Counted from the stretch's first letter, positions 23,036-35,661 are shown. The stretch is 64,000 nucleotides of DNA from Nicotiana tabacum (GCF_000715075.1 NC_134096.1:120030698-120094697), one strand, 5' to 3'. The notes: generated from the sequence alone by a model not told the origin. Numbers and translations are program-made.

Positions 23036-24495
23036 TGGTCACGTCCAAAGCACACCTCAAAAGAGGTATGAAACAGTCACTTGCAATAATAGAAATCTAA
23101 CTAAGAGTTGGGGTTGAATCCATAGGGAGTTAAGATAGGAGTTTGGGGTATATATTTCAATGTGAGTGATCAGATTATCTAGATTGCACTTTCACAATAA
23201 GATTTATTTTCTATTTCTAATTTTACTCTATTGATTGCAAAATAAAGGAAGAAGACTAGAGAAAATTATTTTTAAGGTTTTTTCAAATAGATAAAAAGCC
23301 TAGGGCCGTGACCATTATCTAGGTGTTTGCCTAATGAGTTAAAAACTTTAATGCTTGTTTCGTTGATTGGGATGTATTATAGCTATCAACTCTAATTTAC
23401 CCACTTAGTACCTCTCGGTCAGAGAGTGGTTTTGCCCAATTTGGCTTTCTCAAGACCAAATGGGTATCTCCCAAAATAGTTGATAAGAGCTCAAGTCGGG
23501 TTATTACTACCTCTAGGTTGAACCATTTAATTGGGTTAATCAATCTCTCAATTGACCCAATTCCTTGTTAGCTAAGTTATCATAGACTAAGTCTTTCTTT
23601 CTCAAATAGAAACAGTCATATAGGCATGAACTAATATTTACAACCATTAATTCCATAATTAAAGCATGAACTAAGCTAAATAATAAATACCTAATCATAA
23701 ACAAGCATTAAATTAGATACCCATAAAGTTTACACACTAGGATTGGGTCACAACCCTAGTAGAAATTTAGCTACTCATAATTGGGTTTGAAGAAAATAGA
23801 GAAGAAAGACTAATTAAACTCATAATGAAAGCTTCAAGTGATTAAATCTATTGTAAATACACCAAAACAAATTAAAACTTCCTAAAATAGCAAAGAAAAA
23901 TGGCTACAGTAATTTCAGAGGTTCAAACTTGACCTAATTTTGTGAAACTCGTCTATTTATACAAGGCTGAAAATCTCGGATAAAAATACCCCTCGTGAGG
24001 TTCTGTGGCCGCACAATTCCATGCGCGGTCCGCAGATTTCTTCATCTGGCAGGAGCTGGAGTTCTGCGGCCGCACAAATCTTGTGCGGTCCGCAATTCAC
24101 TGAGGCTCTAGACTTGGTCTTTTTGCATACTCTCTGATCTTGACCCTTAGCCCAGCTTTTGCGGCCGCATAATTCATGTGTGGTCCACAATTTGCACAAT
24201 TGTTTGCTAATTTTTCCTTCTTTGTTTGCGGCCGCAGATGGAATTTTGCGGTCTACAATTTCTTCTGCGGCCGCAGAATTCCTTCTGCGGACCGCACATT
24301 GTGTGCTTCTGTTCTCTTTATTGCCTTGTGCTTAGACTGCTCCTTTTTGAGTCGGATTTTATCTCAGGAGCCCAACTTCCAGCAATCCTACAATTTTACA
24401 TAATTTCATTAGTTTGAGGAACACAATTCAGTGCTTTTAGACTAAAACAAAAGCTAAAAGGCGCTAATAAGTAGTCAAAATTCCTCCACTTATCA
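23036..24495 (-). repeat. 3' LTR of Athila element (1.46 kb)
   Basis: On the plus strand it starts TGGTCACGTCC, matching the 5' LTR remnant at 34079, and ends CACTTATCA beside the polypurine tract. About 200-500 bp from its upstream end (24000-24300) lies an array of GCGGCCGCA and GCGGTCCGCA palindromes. The flanking 5 bp (CTTAT) has no partner because the other end is deleted. Confidence 0.85.
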
Positions 24496-24509
24496 ACTCC
24501 CCTAAGCTT
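24496..24509 (-). promoter_or_regulatory. Polypurine tract of Athila element
   Basis: AGCTTAGGGGAGT on the minus strand lies directly before the LTR start TGATAAGTGG. Confidence 0.75.
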
Positions 24510-25879
24510 ATGTTTTTGCTTGTCCTCAAACAAATAAATTAGTTCCCACATCCAAAATTTAAGGGTCATTTCAACGAGTCAAAGGTGAGCCATCCACACA
24601 TCAGTTGGGACCAACAATTACCCACACTACCTATGTATTATCAATAAGGCGACAAGTTAAAACGTTTATGCACATATAGTTCTAAAGTGACATTTGAGCA
24701 TCAAAAGTTGACTTTACTCATCAAGGACTCTTGCTCTATCATGTAGGTCATGGTGGACTCCAAACTCTTCCTCTTCTATTTTTTGGTTGCCTGGCTCACT
24801 TAAGAATTTTAGCACTCAATTCAAAGATTTATGAAAAGTTCACTCATCTCTCTCAAGAGAATGTCGCAAGTACGACTTCAAGTACCATAGGCTTGCCCCT
24901 CATATAGATAGCCACTAATGTAAGCTCACTCGGCTTGAAATCAAATAGGACTTCTTTCGGGATGTAATGAAGGCTTTTGGATTGGGGTTGGATACAATAT
25001 GGGTGAGTGCTTACACCTTTTCTTAAGCACTCCATTTTTCATTTCTCGGCTCACACTTTGCCAATTTTTTGAGGCACTTTCTTTTCCTTGGAGAACTAGA
25101 GAGACTTAATATCACTCTTTCTTGATCATTACATTTATTTTCTCCTTCTTTGATTTCTTCATATTTGGCATCTCACCTCTCACGCAACCGGATTGTTAAC
25201 GAGGACAGAGTCGATGGCCCACAACGACCACATTCAAGTTTAAAAATCACTATGGTTCACTTAAACCACTCGATGGTTGCCAAAGTCAACTCAAGAGTCA
25301 CAAAGTCACTAACTAGAGTTATTTCTTTCAAAAATCTTGTTTTTAACCATAAGCACGTAGTTAAGTAATTAAAGCACGTTTGACTCTTCGAGCATGACTC
25401 AATTAGGGCTTTTTATTCATTACTATTTCTATTATTACCTAAATACCAAAAACAGACTCATTCCCTTAAGAAGGTTGTCATGCCATCCATCGTTGGGACG
25501 AGTCAACCGGTTCACACAATAACTACCTTTGGAAAGAATCGTGGCATTAAGAAAATCAAAGGCTTATTATCTACTAAACATAAAAAGAAGCTACTAAAAC
25601 AAACAAAGAAGCTATTAACTCAAACTAAGAACTAACAACGGAACAACAATAAAGAAGCTCATAAACAAAAACTACTAAATATACATAATGAGAGAAAAAG
25701 AGAGAATGTATACAGAATACTAAAGAGAAAGAAAAAAAATATCAAGTTATTACAGGCCAATAGTCTCAGAATGTACCAAATAAGATCAAATAAACTCCAC
25801 CCCCCGAATAAAAATAAGCATTGTCCTCAATGCTTAACAAAATAAGAGTAAAGGAGGGAAAAAAGTAAAGAAAAACTCC
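24510..25879 (-). other. Athila 3' spacer
   Basis: Non-coding sequence between the third ORF and the 3' LTR. No domain recognised. Confidence 0.6.
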
Positions 25880-27220
25880 CTATGGCTCCTTGGACATCTC
25901 TGTGTCCATAGTAATGTCACCGCCCTCAGTTTCATCCAACTGGATCTCATCATCCTTAACTCTGGGAGTGACTGGGTTGGTGAACATCCGACGCACTACC
26001 TCGACAGTGTCGGTAGCAGAGTTTGGCTCCTTAGACTGGCCAGCTGGTCCTACTGGTGCTGATGCTGCTGCAGGATCTGGGTCTGAAGGGTGTGGGTCGA
26101 TCAACATGTCAAAATGGATATCTCCGGCTGCAGCAAGCTTGGTCACCTGCCTCCGAAGCTTGTCCACTAACTTCTTAATGGCCTGGGACTTTCTCATCTT
26201 CTTTACTTCTTTGCCCAACTCTTCGATCACTGACCCGTGCTGTACTAAGGTAGCCATGATGGTGTTCTGGTTCTCTAGGTGATTCTTCAATGTCTCCTCA
26301 ACTGTCGGGGGGAACTGAGGTACCTGAACATTAGAATGTGCTGCAACAACACTGGATAAGTCAGACAGCTTTGCAGTTGCTGTCTGCATCCAGTTGTTGA
26401 GGCTCGCTAATCTCTGGGAGACTCGCAACGCAGAAAGTGGGGCAGTAGGCATGGGCATCGGCCTCAAATCCATAGTGGAAACTGTGGCAGGAGCTGCAGA
26501 AGGGTCTATGGATGATGGTGGAGTCATAGCTGTGGCACTGGAGGAAGGCTCGGCCGAAGTAGATGGGACATCAACTCCCTCCGCAACTACCACAACTGGC
26601 TCATCAGACTGGCCCGCGGTGGTAGATGGCTGACCTTTTCTCTTCGGGTTGCTTGTATCCATAAGTGAGTACCATGAGAAAAGCTTCTTCGGCTTCACCT
26701 TTGTATCAAAATACCTTGGTTCCACCCCCGCATCCGTAAGATACTACTCTATAAAGCTGCTAGGCAGATGAATCGGTCCTTCCAAACCTCTTTCTTCTTT
26801 GTTCATTCAAACCTATCAGTTGTGGCATCTCCCCCTCTACCATCATCGGGTATGTCCTGAACTGATGTATCTGGTGCCTCAGGGACATGTGAAGTGGATG
26901 GCTCAGAAGCCTGACTAGCACTTTTTGAACCCTCGAAAGTGTTGTGTGATGATGACGGCTCGTCCCTCAATTAAAATCTCCTTGATGGCTTGAACTGTAC
27001 TGCCGGCTGTTCCTGAATAGAGGCTGAGTCGCCCTCTGATACGTCCCTAGACGGGGCGTATGAACTCGTCTTAGAGAGATCTTCACCTCTCCCTCTCCTT
27101 GCTATTGTCTTTTTTCAAATTTCCTCTTATTGGGCACTAGGTAAAGCTCTCTTGCCTCGTCCTCGAGAAGGTTCACCCTTCCCTTTAGAAGTATCACCTA
27201 TGCCTCTACATCAAACCATT
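25880..27220 (-). pseudogene. Third ORF of Athila element (envelope position)
   Basis: The main open block (26725-25880, 281 codons) begins near MEPRYFDTKVKPKKLFSWYS, is rich in Ser, Thr, Pro and Ala, and has a predicted helical, charged stretch (SVIEELGKEVKKMRKSQ). Upstream to about 27220 a broken frame reads GKGEPSRGRGKR and QEQPAVQFKPSRRF. I saw no signal peptide or membrane segment. Its place after integrase is where Athila elements carry an env-like gene, and similar ORFs in plants are often labelled putative plant transposon protein. The middle part seems to be missing. Confidence 0.55.
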
Positions 27221-28594
27221 ATCTGTATCAGATAGACACAATTATTAGTTGCAATTCAATGTTCAATTAGACACATGAGATATACAAGAACACACTAGAA
27301 AACACAGAGAGGGTCACAGACACAGTGTGCTTGAAGGGAAGGATATGTGACCCTCACAATTTTCTTGCGGCCGTAGATGAAGCCTTGCAGACCGCACATT
27401 TTAACATTGCGGCCGCAGAAGTGAAATACGGTTCGCACAATTTCATATGCGGCCGCAACTTAGAGACTCAAAATTTGCCAACTCTCTGATGACAGAGAAT
27501 TGGCTGATGTACGGCCGTAATATATTTTCTACGGTCCGCACATTTTGACTTGCGACCGCACATTTGAGTCACAGATTGTAGATTCTCTGAAGATAGTGAA
27601 AGGGCTGTTATGCAATCGCAAAGGGAATTCTGTAGTCCGCACAATTTTGTTGCGTCCGCAGACCCATGCTTAACTAGAACTGCCCTATAATCAACTTTCG
27701 CGGACCGCACAATTTCAAGTGCAGCCACATAATTCAAAATATATGAACAGTCATTTAAGATTAACTAGGTTTTGTAATTTTTGTGCAAAATTTGTCATGG
27801 CAACAACGTAAAAGCATGAGAATACATTGACCCAGTCCCTAAGAAGCAAGTATTAGTTAACCCACTACAGATTTACCCCCACATGGTTGTACAATTGAGT
27901 TCTACTAAAAAATGGCCTAAAATCACTTAAAAACTACAATTTTAACTAAAAAATGAAAAATCCTAACAAGGAATTTAAGCATACCATATGTGAATGAGTG
28001 AAAGGGGTGAGTGATCACAATTGTTTTGTGTGTGGGCAGATGATTCACAAGAAATTCCAATATGTGCAAGTTTTTGTGCTCAGAGAGGAAAAAGAGTAAT
28101 AGTAGCCCTAGCCCTCTATTTATACCGTTGCTGTTGTTGAGGGATTGAGGGGCGAGTGCGGCTGCACAATTTGAGTTGTGGTCCGCACTCTGTTACCTGG
28201 GGGTCTTAAATCAACTTTTTGTTTGCGGTCCACAGAACTGTGTGTGAGGCCGCATATTTCCTGGTGCGGCCGCAGATCGACCCTTTTTCTGACAGACCAA
28301 CTTCAGAGAGTTGGTATATTCCACCTTCCACTTGTGCGGTCCTCAAGATAATTATGCGGCTGCAGAGCACTTTTGCTGCAGTAACTGTAAATGTGCGGTC
28401 CGCAAATCTTGCAACACTTAGCCAGATTTCTGTCCACCATTCCTGTAAGGCACACTCATCCCTGTAGCACGCTTCAAATCAAGTTAGCACAAAAAATGAC
28501 ACCTAACTACAAAAGAAGAAAAGAAAAGAAGAAGAAACATGGTTGCCTCCCAAGAAGCGCCTGATTTAATGTCGCGACACGACGCATAATACCA
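27221..28594 (-). other. Athila spacer with GC-palindrome arrays
   Basis: Between integrase and the third ORF. Two clusters of GCGGCCGCA, GCGGTCCGCA and decayed variants lie at about 27365-27725 and 28150-28410, like the cluster in the LTR at 24000-24300. No coding sequence seen. Confidence 0.7.
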
Positions 28595-29690
28595 TCAATT
28601 AAATTGAATTACCGCCACGACGTGGCGATCTCCAACTTTTCCCAAATAGTGCTTCATCCGATGACCATTGACTCGGAATACCTCATTATTTTTGTTCTTC
28701 AAGTCCAATGCACCAAATGGCGTCACACCCACAATTTCAAAAGGACCACTCCATTTAGACTTTAACTTCCTGGGAAACATTCTCAACTTTGAGTTAAACA
28801 ACAACACAAGATCGCCCACCTTGAACTCTTTGTTCCAAATGTATTTGTCATTGAGATATTTCATCTTTTCTTTGTACAAGGACGAACTTGCATTCACTGT
28901 TTTGGGAAAATACTCTTTATCTCCCGGTTGGAGACTTCCACTTAACCGCTAGCTTGTGGATGATAGGGAGTCGTAACTTTATGAGTAACACCATACTTGC
29001 TAAGTAAAGTGTCAAAAGTCTTGTAGCAAAAATATGGACCCCATCGCTTATAATAGCCCGCAGATTACCAAACTTTGTAAAAATATTCTTCTTCAAGAAT
29101 GCCACCACACTTCTCACTTCATTGTTGGGTAGAGCAATGGCCTCCACCCATTTGGACACATAATCCACCGCGACCAAGATATTGGTGTTTCCACAAGAAC
29201 TCACAAAAGGACCTATGAAGTCAATACCCCACACATCGAAAATATCAATCTCCAAGATGGTGGTGAGGGGCATTTCATTTTTCTTTGAGATTCCACTGGC
29301 CCTTTGATATTTATCACATCTTTTCACTACATCACTTTCATCTTTGTAAAGAGTGGGCCAATAGAAACTGCAACTTAGCATTTTGGCCGCCGTTCTTGCT
29401 CCACCATGGTGACCACCATATGGTGAAGAATGACAAGCCCCAAGAATTTTACCTTGCTCTTCTTCCGGTACACATCTTCTAATCACTCCATCCGTATAAA
29501 TTCGTAAAAGGTATGGTTCATCCCAATAATAATCTTGACAATCCCGTTTGAGCTTCTTCCTTTGGTTTGAAGAGAACCATCCAGGATGATTCTACACACA
29601 AGGAAGTTTACTAGATCCGCGAACCATGGCACCTCCTTTATTGAAATAGCCAAGAGTTGCTCATCGGGGAAGGAGTCATTAATTTCAAAG
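28595..29690 (-). pseudogene. Integrase of Athila element, core partly deleted
   Basis: Zinc-binding region with HSSPYGGHHGGARTA and a CDKYQRA site in which the second Cys of the usual C-x2-C is Tyr. The core has VWGIDFIGPF with the first Asp and an altered IISDGVHIF with the second. After a frameshift near 28930 the sequence jumps to SSSLYKEKMKYLNDKY and a C-terminal domain (KSKWSGPFEIVGVTPFGALDL). The stretch that should carry the catalytic Glu is absent. Confidence 0.85.
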
Positions 29691-31090
29691 CCATCATGCG
29701 GCCTCCCCTCCTCCTCCAAACAAGACAAATGGTCCGCCACTTGGTTTTAACTTCCTTTTCTATCTTGGATGTCAATATAAAACTCTTGCAACAAAAACAC
29801 ACATCTCATCAATCAAGCTTTTGAATCTTTCTTGCTCATTAGATAATGAAGTTCTGTATGATCCGTGTGGACAATGACCTTGGCACCCATCAATTACGGG
29901 CGAAACTTCTCAATTGCAAACACAATGGAAATGAGCTCTTTCTCCGTAACGATATAGTTTACTTGGGCACCATTCATGGTCTTACTAGCATAGTAGACCG
30001 GATGAAAAATCTTATTGATACATTGCCCCAAAACATCCCCAAACGCTACGTCACTTGCATCACACACGAGTTCAAAAGTGACACTCCAATTTGGAGCGGT
30101 GATGATGGGAGTGGTTTTCAACTTGAACTTTAATAATTCAAAGTTTCTCATGCAATCATCATTGAAGTTAAACTTAGCATCTTTCTCAAGGAGCTTGCAC
30201 AACGGGTTCACCACCTTAGAGAACTCTTTGATGAAACGCCAGTAAAACCCCGCGTGGCCTAAGAAACTTCGCACATCCTTCACCGAAGTTGGAGGTGGTA
30301 TTTTAGAAATCACCTTAATCTTTGCCTTGTCAACTTCAATTCCATTCTTTGAGATTTTGTGGCCAAGGACAATGCCTTCTTCGACCATGAAATGACACTT
30401 CTCCCAATTGAGCACCAAATTCGTTTCTTCACATCTTGCCAATACTTTATCTAAATTTGCAAGACAATCATCTAAAGAATCCCCAACCACCGAGAAGTCA
30501 TCCATGAAAACTTCAAGGTATTCCTCCACCATGTCCGTGAAGATAGCCATCATACACCTTTGAAAAGTCGCCGGTGTATTACACAAACTAAATGGCATCC
30601 GCTTGAAGGCAAAAGTACCATAGGGACATGTAAAGGTTTTTTTTCTCTTGATCCTCCGGAGGGATAAGGATTTGGTTGTAGCCCGAATACCCATCAAGGA
30701 AGCAATAGAAAGTACGGCTGGCCAACCTATCAAGCATTTAGTCTAGGAAGGGAAGTGAAAAATGATCCTTCCTTGTGACTTTGTTGAGATTGCGATAGTC
30801 CATACAGACTCTCCAACCGGTCATCATTCTTATAGGAATCAACTCATTCTTGTCATTGGTGATCACCATCATGCCCACCTTCTTCGGGACACATTGAACC
30901 AACGAAGTCCACGAACTATCAAAAATGGGGTAGACAACCTCGGCATCCAACCACTTGATAATCTCCTTTTTGACAACTTCTTTCATAGCCTCATTGAGTC
31001 TACTTTGATGTTCAATAGATGATTTGGCACCGTCCTCCAAGTTGGTCTTATGCATGCAAAATGCGGGGCTTATCCCTTGAAAATACGCCA
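29691..31090 (-). pseudogene. Reverse transcriptase and RNase H of Athila element
   Basis: RT runs from the EIIKWLDAEVVYPIFDS block through CVPKKVGMMVITNDKNEL, VCMDYRNLNKVTRKDHF, FTCPYGTFAFKRMPFSL and the catalytic F-M-D-D box (about 30500). RNase H follows with LVCDASDVAFG and VTEKELISIVFAIEKFRP, then a stop. A stop also sits at about 30735 and the frame between RT parts is broken. Confidence 0.88.
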
Positions 31091-32435
31091 ATGTCCGCCC
31101 AATAGCCTTCTTCCTCTTATGTTGCATCACCAATGTAGAATCTACCTGCATGTCAGTCAAACAAGAGGAAAGAATAACCTGTAAAGTAGAACAAGGGCCA
31201 AAAAATTCATACCGAAGATGTGGAGGCAATGGCTTCAACTCCAAGGTAGGAGGCTCTTCAATGGAAGGTTTTGTAGGAGGAGTTGTCCTATTTTTAAGAT
31301 CCAAAGATAGTTTTTGGGGTGCATAATTATACGACCCCATTCCTTGCAAAGAATTCCCACATTCCATGAAGCCATCCATCTCGTCATCATCAAAGTTGAG
31401 CAAGGCGGCCTCCAACATATCATCAACATTGATTGTGGCATTTGTATCATCAACAATAACATCAGTCACCAAGTCTATAAAGGAACACACCTCGTTGCTA
31501 TTTGGTTGCCGCATGGACTTGCACACATAGAATACCACTTTTTCATCACCCACCCAGAAAGTGAGTTCTCCGGCTTCAACATCACAAAGAGCCTTCCCTG
31601 TAGCAAGGAAAGGTCTTCCAAGAATAATCGGCACCTCATAATCAACTTCACAATCTAGAATGACTAAATCCCCCGGAAGAATGAATTTATCAACACGAAC
31701 CAAGACATCTTTAATAACTCCCAAAGGTCTCTTCATGGTACGATCGGCCATTTGCAATCTCACAGAGGTGGGTCTTGGTTGCTCAATTCCCAAGGTCGTG
31801 AAAACCAAATAGGGAATCAAATTGATACTTGCCCCAAGATCACAAAGAGCTTTAGCAAACTCGACACTTCAAATTGGACAAGGAATCGTGAAAGTGCTGG
31901 GATATTCCAACTTAGGAGCCATTGAATGCACAATTGCACTCACTTGATGAGTGACTTTGATAGTTTCAAAATTCATTGACCGCTTCTTCGTCACTAGATC
32001 CTTCATAAATTTCGCATAACCGGGCATTTGTTCCAAAGCTTCAACTAATGGTACATTGATTGAGAGACTCTTCATCATTTGAATAAAATTTTTGAATTGA
32101 TTCTTGCCATTTTGTGTGGCAAGACTTTGAGGGTATGGAGGTAGAGGCTTAGGAAATGGTGCCTTAGCCTTTTGCACTACCGACTCCAATATGTCACTAA
32201 TGTGATCCCTAGACGAGTTCACCTCCTCTTGAGTCTCTTCCATGCTATCATCAATATCAATATGAACTTCATCATTTGCTTGCACCACATTGTTCACGAC
32301 CTTTTCTTCTTGTTTCACTTGCTCATCATCCACAAGTTGCTTTTGACTTGATGTGGATACATTCCCACCTCTTCCACATCTTGTAGTAACGGCCATGGCA
32401 TGCCCCATGTTGTTTCCACCCTTTGGGTTTACCAC
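31091..32435 (-). pseudogene. Protease region of Athila element
   Basis: Protease active site C-D-L-G-A-S-I-N-L-I-P near 31850-31815 and the IILGRPFLATGKAL signature. Upstream of it (32435-31870) is the gag-protease linker with the conserved LEQMPGYAKFMKDLVTKK motif. A stop at about 31869 separates the linker from the active site. Downstream of the protease is an acidic linker (NFDDDEMDGFMEC) to RT. Confidence 0.88.
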
Positions 32436-33958
32436 CGTGTCACTTGGTAGTACCCCTTAGGACGAGAATTTAGAGCTTGAGAGATTTGCCCCATTTGAAC
32501 TTCTAAATTGCGGATCGATGTGTTGTGTGAGGAAAGTTGGGCGTTCGAATCGGCATTCTTTTCCATCATTTACTTGAACATTCTCTCAATATGCCCCATC
32601 TTATTGGTTCAAGAACTAGAACCATGGTAAGGATAAGGAGACGGATTATTCGGTTGTTGATACATCGGGGGCCTTTGAAAACCCGACCCCCGATTGCCTT
32701 GATTATGGTTCCATCCACCTTGATTTTTACCCCCCCTCTCAATTTCCTTGATTATTGCCGCTCCAATTTCCTTGATTGTTGTTGTTATGCCAATTCCCTT
32801 GATTGTTTTCGCCACTCTAATTTCCTTGGTTGTTAGAATTTCAATTGCCTTGATTGTTTTGAGGTCACCATTGTTGTTGTTTTGGGCCTTCAAAGTTGTT
32901 TCGTTTCCCTTGAAAGTTGTTCACATATTCCACCTCCTTTTCTTGGTCATTGTAAGAATCATCTTGATCAAAACCACTATCCTCTTGCAAAAAATTGTCC
33001 ACTCGATGTTGCACTTGGGGACCCTTGGTTCTCCTCTTGTTCACCATCATGTTCACCCCCTCCATGGCATTGACTTCCTTAGGATTTTGCACTTGTTGAA
33101 GTTGAGCCTTCGCTAATTGATTCATGGTGGTAGTCAATTAGGCGATGGCTTGTCCATGTTCATGCAACTCTTTGTGAAGGTGGATCATATTGGGATTACC
33201 TTATGGAACATTAGCTCAGGATTGCCACGCCGATGATGTTTCTGCCATTTCATATAAAATCTCACACGCCTCCGCATAAGGCGTAGTCATGAAGTTCCCA
33301 CCGACAAGTTGGTTCACTACACATTGGTTGGTTGTGTTGAATTATCGTTGTTGGGACATTCCTTAACCATTGTTCTATAGCGTTCCCATATCTCGTGTAG
33401 TGGTTCATTTGGCTCTTGCTTGAATGCCAAAATCTCATCTTGAAGTGTAGCCATGTGCCCCAGAGAGAAGAACTTAGAAATAAACTTTTCCGCCAACTCA
33501 TCCCAAGTGTGAATGGAATGGTTCGACAAACGTTTCAACCAATCAAAAGCTTTCCCCTATAGAGATAAGGGAAAAAACCTTAGCCTCAATGTATCCTTGG
33601 AGACATTTGTTTGTTTGCTCCCCCAACAAGTGTCCACAAACCCCTTCAAATGTTTGTATGCATTTTGACTTGGAGCAACGGTGAAAAAACCTCGTTGCTC
33701 TAGCAAAGTGAGCATCACATTGGTGATTTGAAAGTTGCCCACCCTAATGTGAGGAGGGACTACTGCACTTGCATATCCTTCATTGGGTAACACCCGGTGT
33801 GGAGCCACTCATGGTGGAGGTGAGGGTGGAACGGGGACATTGTCATGAGGCACTATGCCTCTTCTATGGTCTTGAGGTTCAAGACGAACCTCATCAACTT
33901 GCTCATCCTCCATGTCCACATCCCCCAAAGCAATATTTTCGAGCTCTTTGTTTTCCAT
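32436..33958 (-). pseudogene. gag of Athila element
   Basis: Start codon at 33958 opens MENKELENIALGDVDMEDEQ. A TGA near 33810 (PPP then stop then VAPHRV) probably replaced CGA. The gag core reads WDELAEKFISKFFSLGHMA and FKQEPNEPLHEIWERYRTM. The C-terminal part (33137-32609) is Asn/Gln-rich, typical of Athila gag tails, and is frameshifted. Confidence 0.82.
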
Positions 33959-34056
33959 GGTTATACCTATGATTTTTCAAACAAGTTAGTAACACGGAAG
34001 AAAAAGAAGATACTCCAAAAACACACCCAAATGTATAGCTAATACCGTATTTAACT

Positions 34057-34073
34057 CCCCGACAACGGCGCCA
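34057..34073 (-). promoter_or_regulatory. Primer-binding site (tRNA-Asp type)
   Basis: TGGCGCCGTTGTCGGGG on the minus strand, a few bases from the LTR end, fits the 3' end of tRNA-Asp as used by Athila elements. Confidence 0.75.
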
Positions 34074-34078
34074 TAAAT

Positions 34079-34469
34079 TGGTCATGTCCAAAGCACACCT
34101 CAAAAGAGGTATAAAACGGTCACTTGCAATAATAGAAACCCAACTAAAAGTCGGGGTCGAATCCACAGGGAGCTAAGATAGGAGTTTGGGGTATATATTT
34201 CAATGTGAGTGATTGGATTATCTAGATTGCAATTCCATAATAAGATTGTTTTCTATTTCTAATTTTACTCTATTGATTTCAAAATAAAGGAAGAAGACTA
34301 TAAAAAATTATTTTTAAGGTTTTTCCAAATGGATAAAAAGCCTAGGGCCGTGACCATTACCTAGGTGTTTGCCTAATGAGTTAAAAACTTTAATGCTTGT
34401 TTCGTTGATTGGGGTGTATTATAGCTGTCAACTCTAATTTACCCACTCAGTAACTCTCGGTCAGAGAGT
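34079..34469 (-). repeat. 5' LTR remnant of Athila element
   Basis: Only 391 bp of the 1.46-kb LTR remain, matching 23036 onward. It stops at GTCAGAGAGTG and the host tandem array resumes at once, missing about 17 bp of its unit. Confidence 0.85.
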
Positions 34470-34870
34470 GAAAGTATCTGTGATTCAAACTAGAAGAACA
34501 CATCTAAATGTCAAAGGTTTCCTTAATATCCTGAAAAAAATGATGGACTTTTATGATTAGATATGTGAAAACTACAAACTCTCGAGCATATAATACTGGA
34601 GGTTTCTTTGATTCAAACCAGAAAAAATGCTACTGCAGAACAAAACACCAGTATAATATGCTGAACCTTTCTGAATTGATATGTAAAACTCACAAACTTC
34701 CAGCATATTATACTGGAAGTATCCGTGATTCAAACCAGAAGAACGCATCTAAATGTCTAATGTTCCCTTAATGTCCTGAATAAAATTTTGTTTGTGATTA
34801 GATATGTGAAAACTACAAACTCTCGAGCATATAATACTGGAAGTTGCTCTGATTCATAGAAGAAACAAAA
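34470..34870 (+). repeat. 254-bp dimeric tandem array, right part
   Basis: The rest of unit 4, then unit 5 from 34635, with the same CCAGTATAATATGCTG and CCAGCATATTATACTGG pairs. It ends just before the transposase start. Confidence 0.85.
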
Positions 34871-34910
34871 ATGTGAATGCCTTATCTTTCCCCTATTTCC
34901 TGAATAAAAT

Positions 34911-35661
34911 GCAAGATACTAATATCGAATTATTTGTGTACATTAAATGTAAGATGCATACAAATTTCTTGATTATTGATTTCAATAGAAAATGGACACC
35001 AGATTACAAGTATTTAGATCATAAAACCAAGCTTCTGCTTGTAAATGATGGGATTTCATTTGACGAATTCATTAATAAGTTTTTTGAAACTATTGAGCTC
35101 GACAAGAACAAGTTTGAAGCAACAATATGGCTTAATATCAACCTAGGTACCGGAAAGGGAATACATGTAACAAAAGATGAAGAACTTACTTCCCGTATGA
35201 TGCTTTTAAGAAACGATCCATACTACAAAGGCTGCAAATTTATTTTTGATGTATCAGAAATATATTCTGAAATTTTTACTGTAGATCAACAACAAGAAGG
35301 TAATGCAATAATAGAGATTGACAATCAACAATTATTGCAGCCAACCACATATATACCAGAAGAGCAGCACATGTCGATTTTTGAAATTACAATGGAAAAT
35401 GAGAGTGTAATTCCGGTAAAAGGTCAACACTTTGAAATACCACACACAATTGAAGGGATAAAAAGAAATGCAAAAGGAAAGGCAAAAGGATCACCATTGA
35501 TAATACTAAAAGAAAAAGCATCATTGGATGATGTAAAACCGGGGTCTGTTTTTTAAGACAAAAATGTTATGATTAGATATTTTTGCTTAGCAGAAATCAA
35601 GGAGCATCTTGAGTTCTACATTGAAAGATCAAGTACTACAAGATACTCTTTGATATGCTGG
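34911..35661 (+). pseudogene. MULE transposase, N-terminal part
   Basis: Probable start ATG at 34911 (MQDTNIELFVYIK); an upstream ATG at 34873 is in the same frame. The WTPDYKYLDHKTKLLLVNDG and GISFDEFINKFFETIELDK stretches resemble the N-terminal domain of plant Mutator-like transposases. A Lys-rich segment (KRNAKGKAKGSPLIILKEK) follows. TAA at 35554-35556 breaks the frame, but it reads on as DKNVMIRYFCLAEIKEHLEF to about 35661, where the zinc-finger region should start. Catalytic core and SWIM finger are missing, so this element is non-autonomous. Confidence 0.68.

Larger units (their letters stand above)
23036..34469 (-). mobile_element. Ty3/gypsy Athila-type element
   Basis: On the minus strand: truncated 5' LTR, tRNA-Asp-type primer site, gag, protease, RT-RNase H, integrase (internally deleted), a third ORF, polypurine tract and 3' LTR. 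The CDLGASINLIP protease motif and the MTGWRVCMDYRNLNKVTRKDHFSLPF RT region are Athila-like. Stops and frameshifts occur in every domain. It sits in the MULE tandem array. Confidence 0.9.

Noticed and set aside
24000..24300. GC-rich cluster as a CpG island promoter of a host gene
   Set aside because: It is inside the Athila LTR and repeats in other LTRs; no host gene follows.
32537..33116. Plus-strand ORFs opposite Athila gag
   Set aside because: They mirror the Asn/Gln-rich antisense of gag and have no domain.
22203..34870. Regular direct repeats as a CRISPR array
   Set aside because: Units are 254 bp, the whole unit repeats with no unique spacers, and the genome is a plant's.
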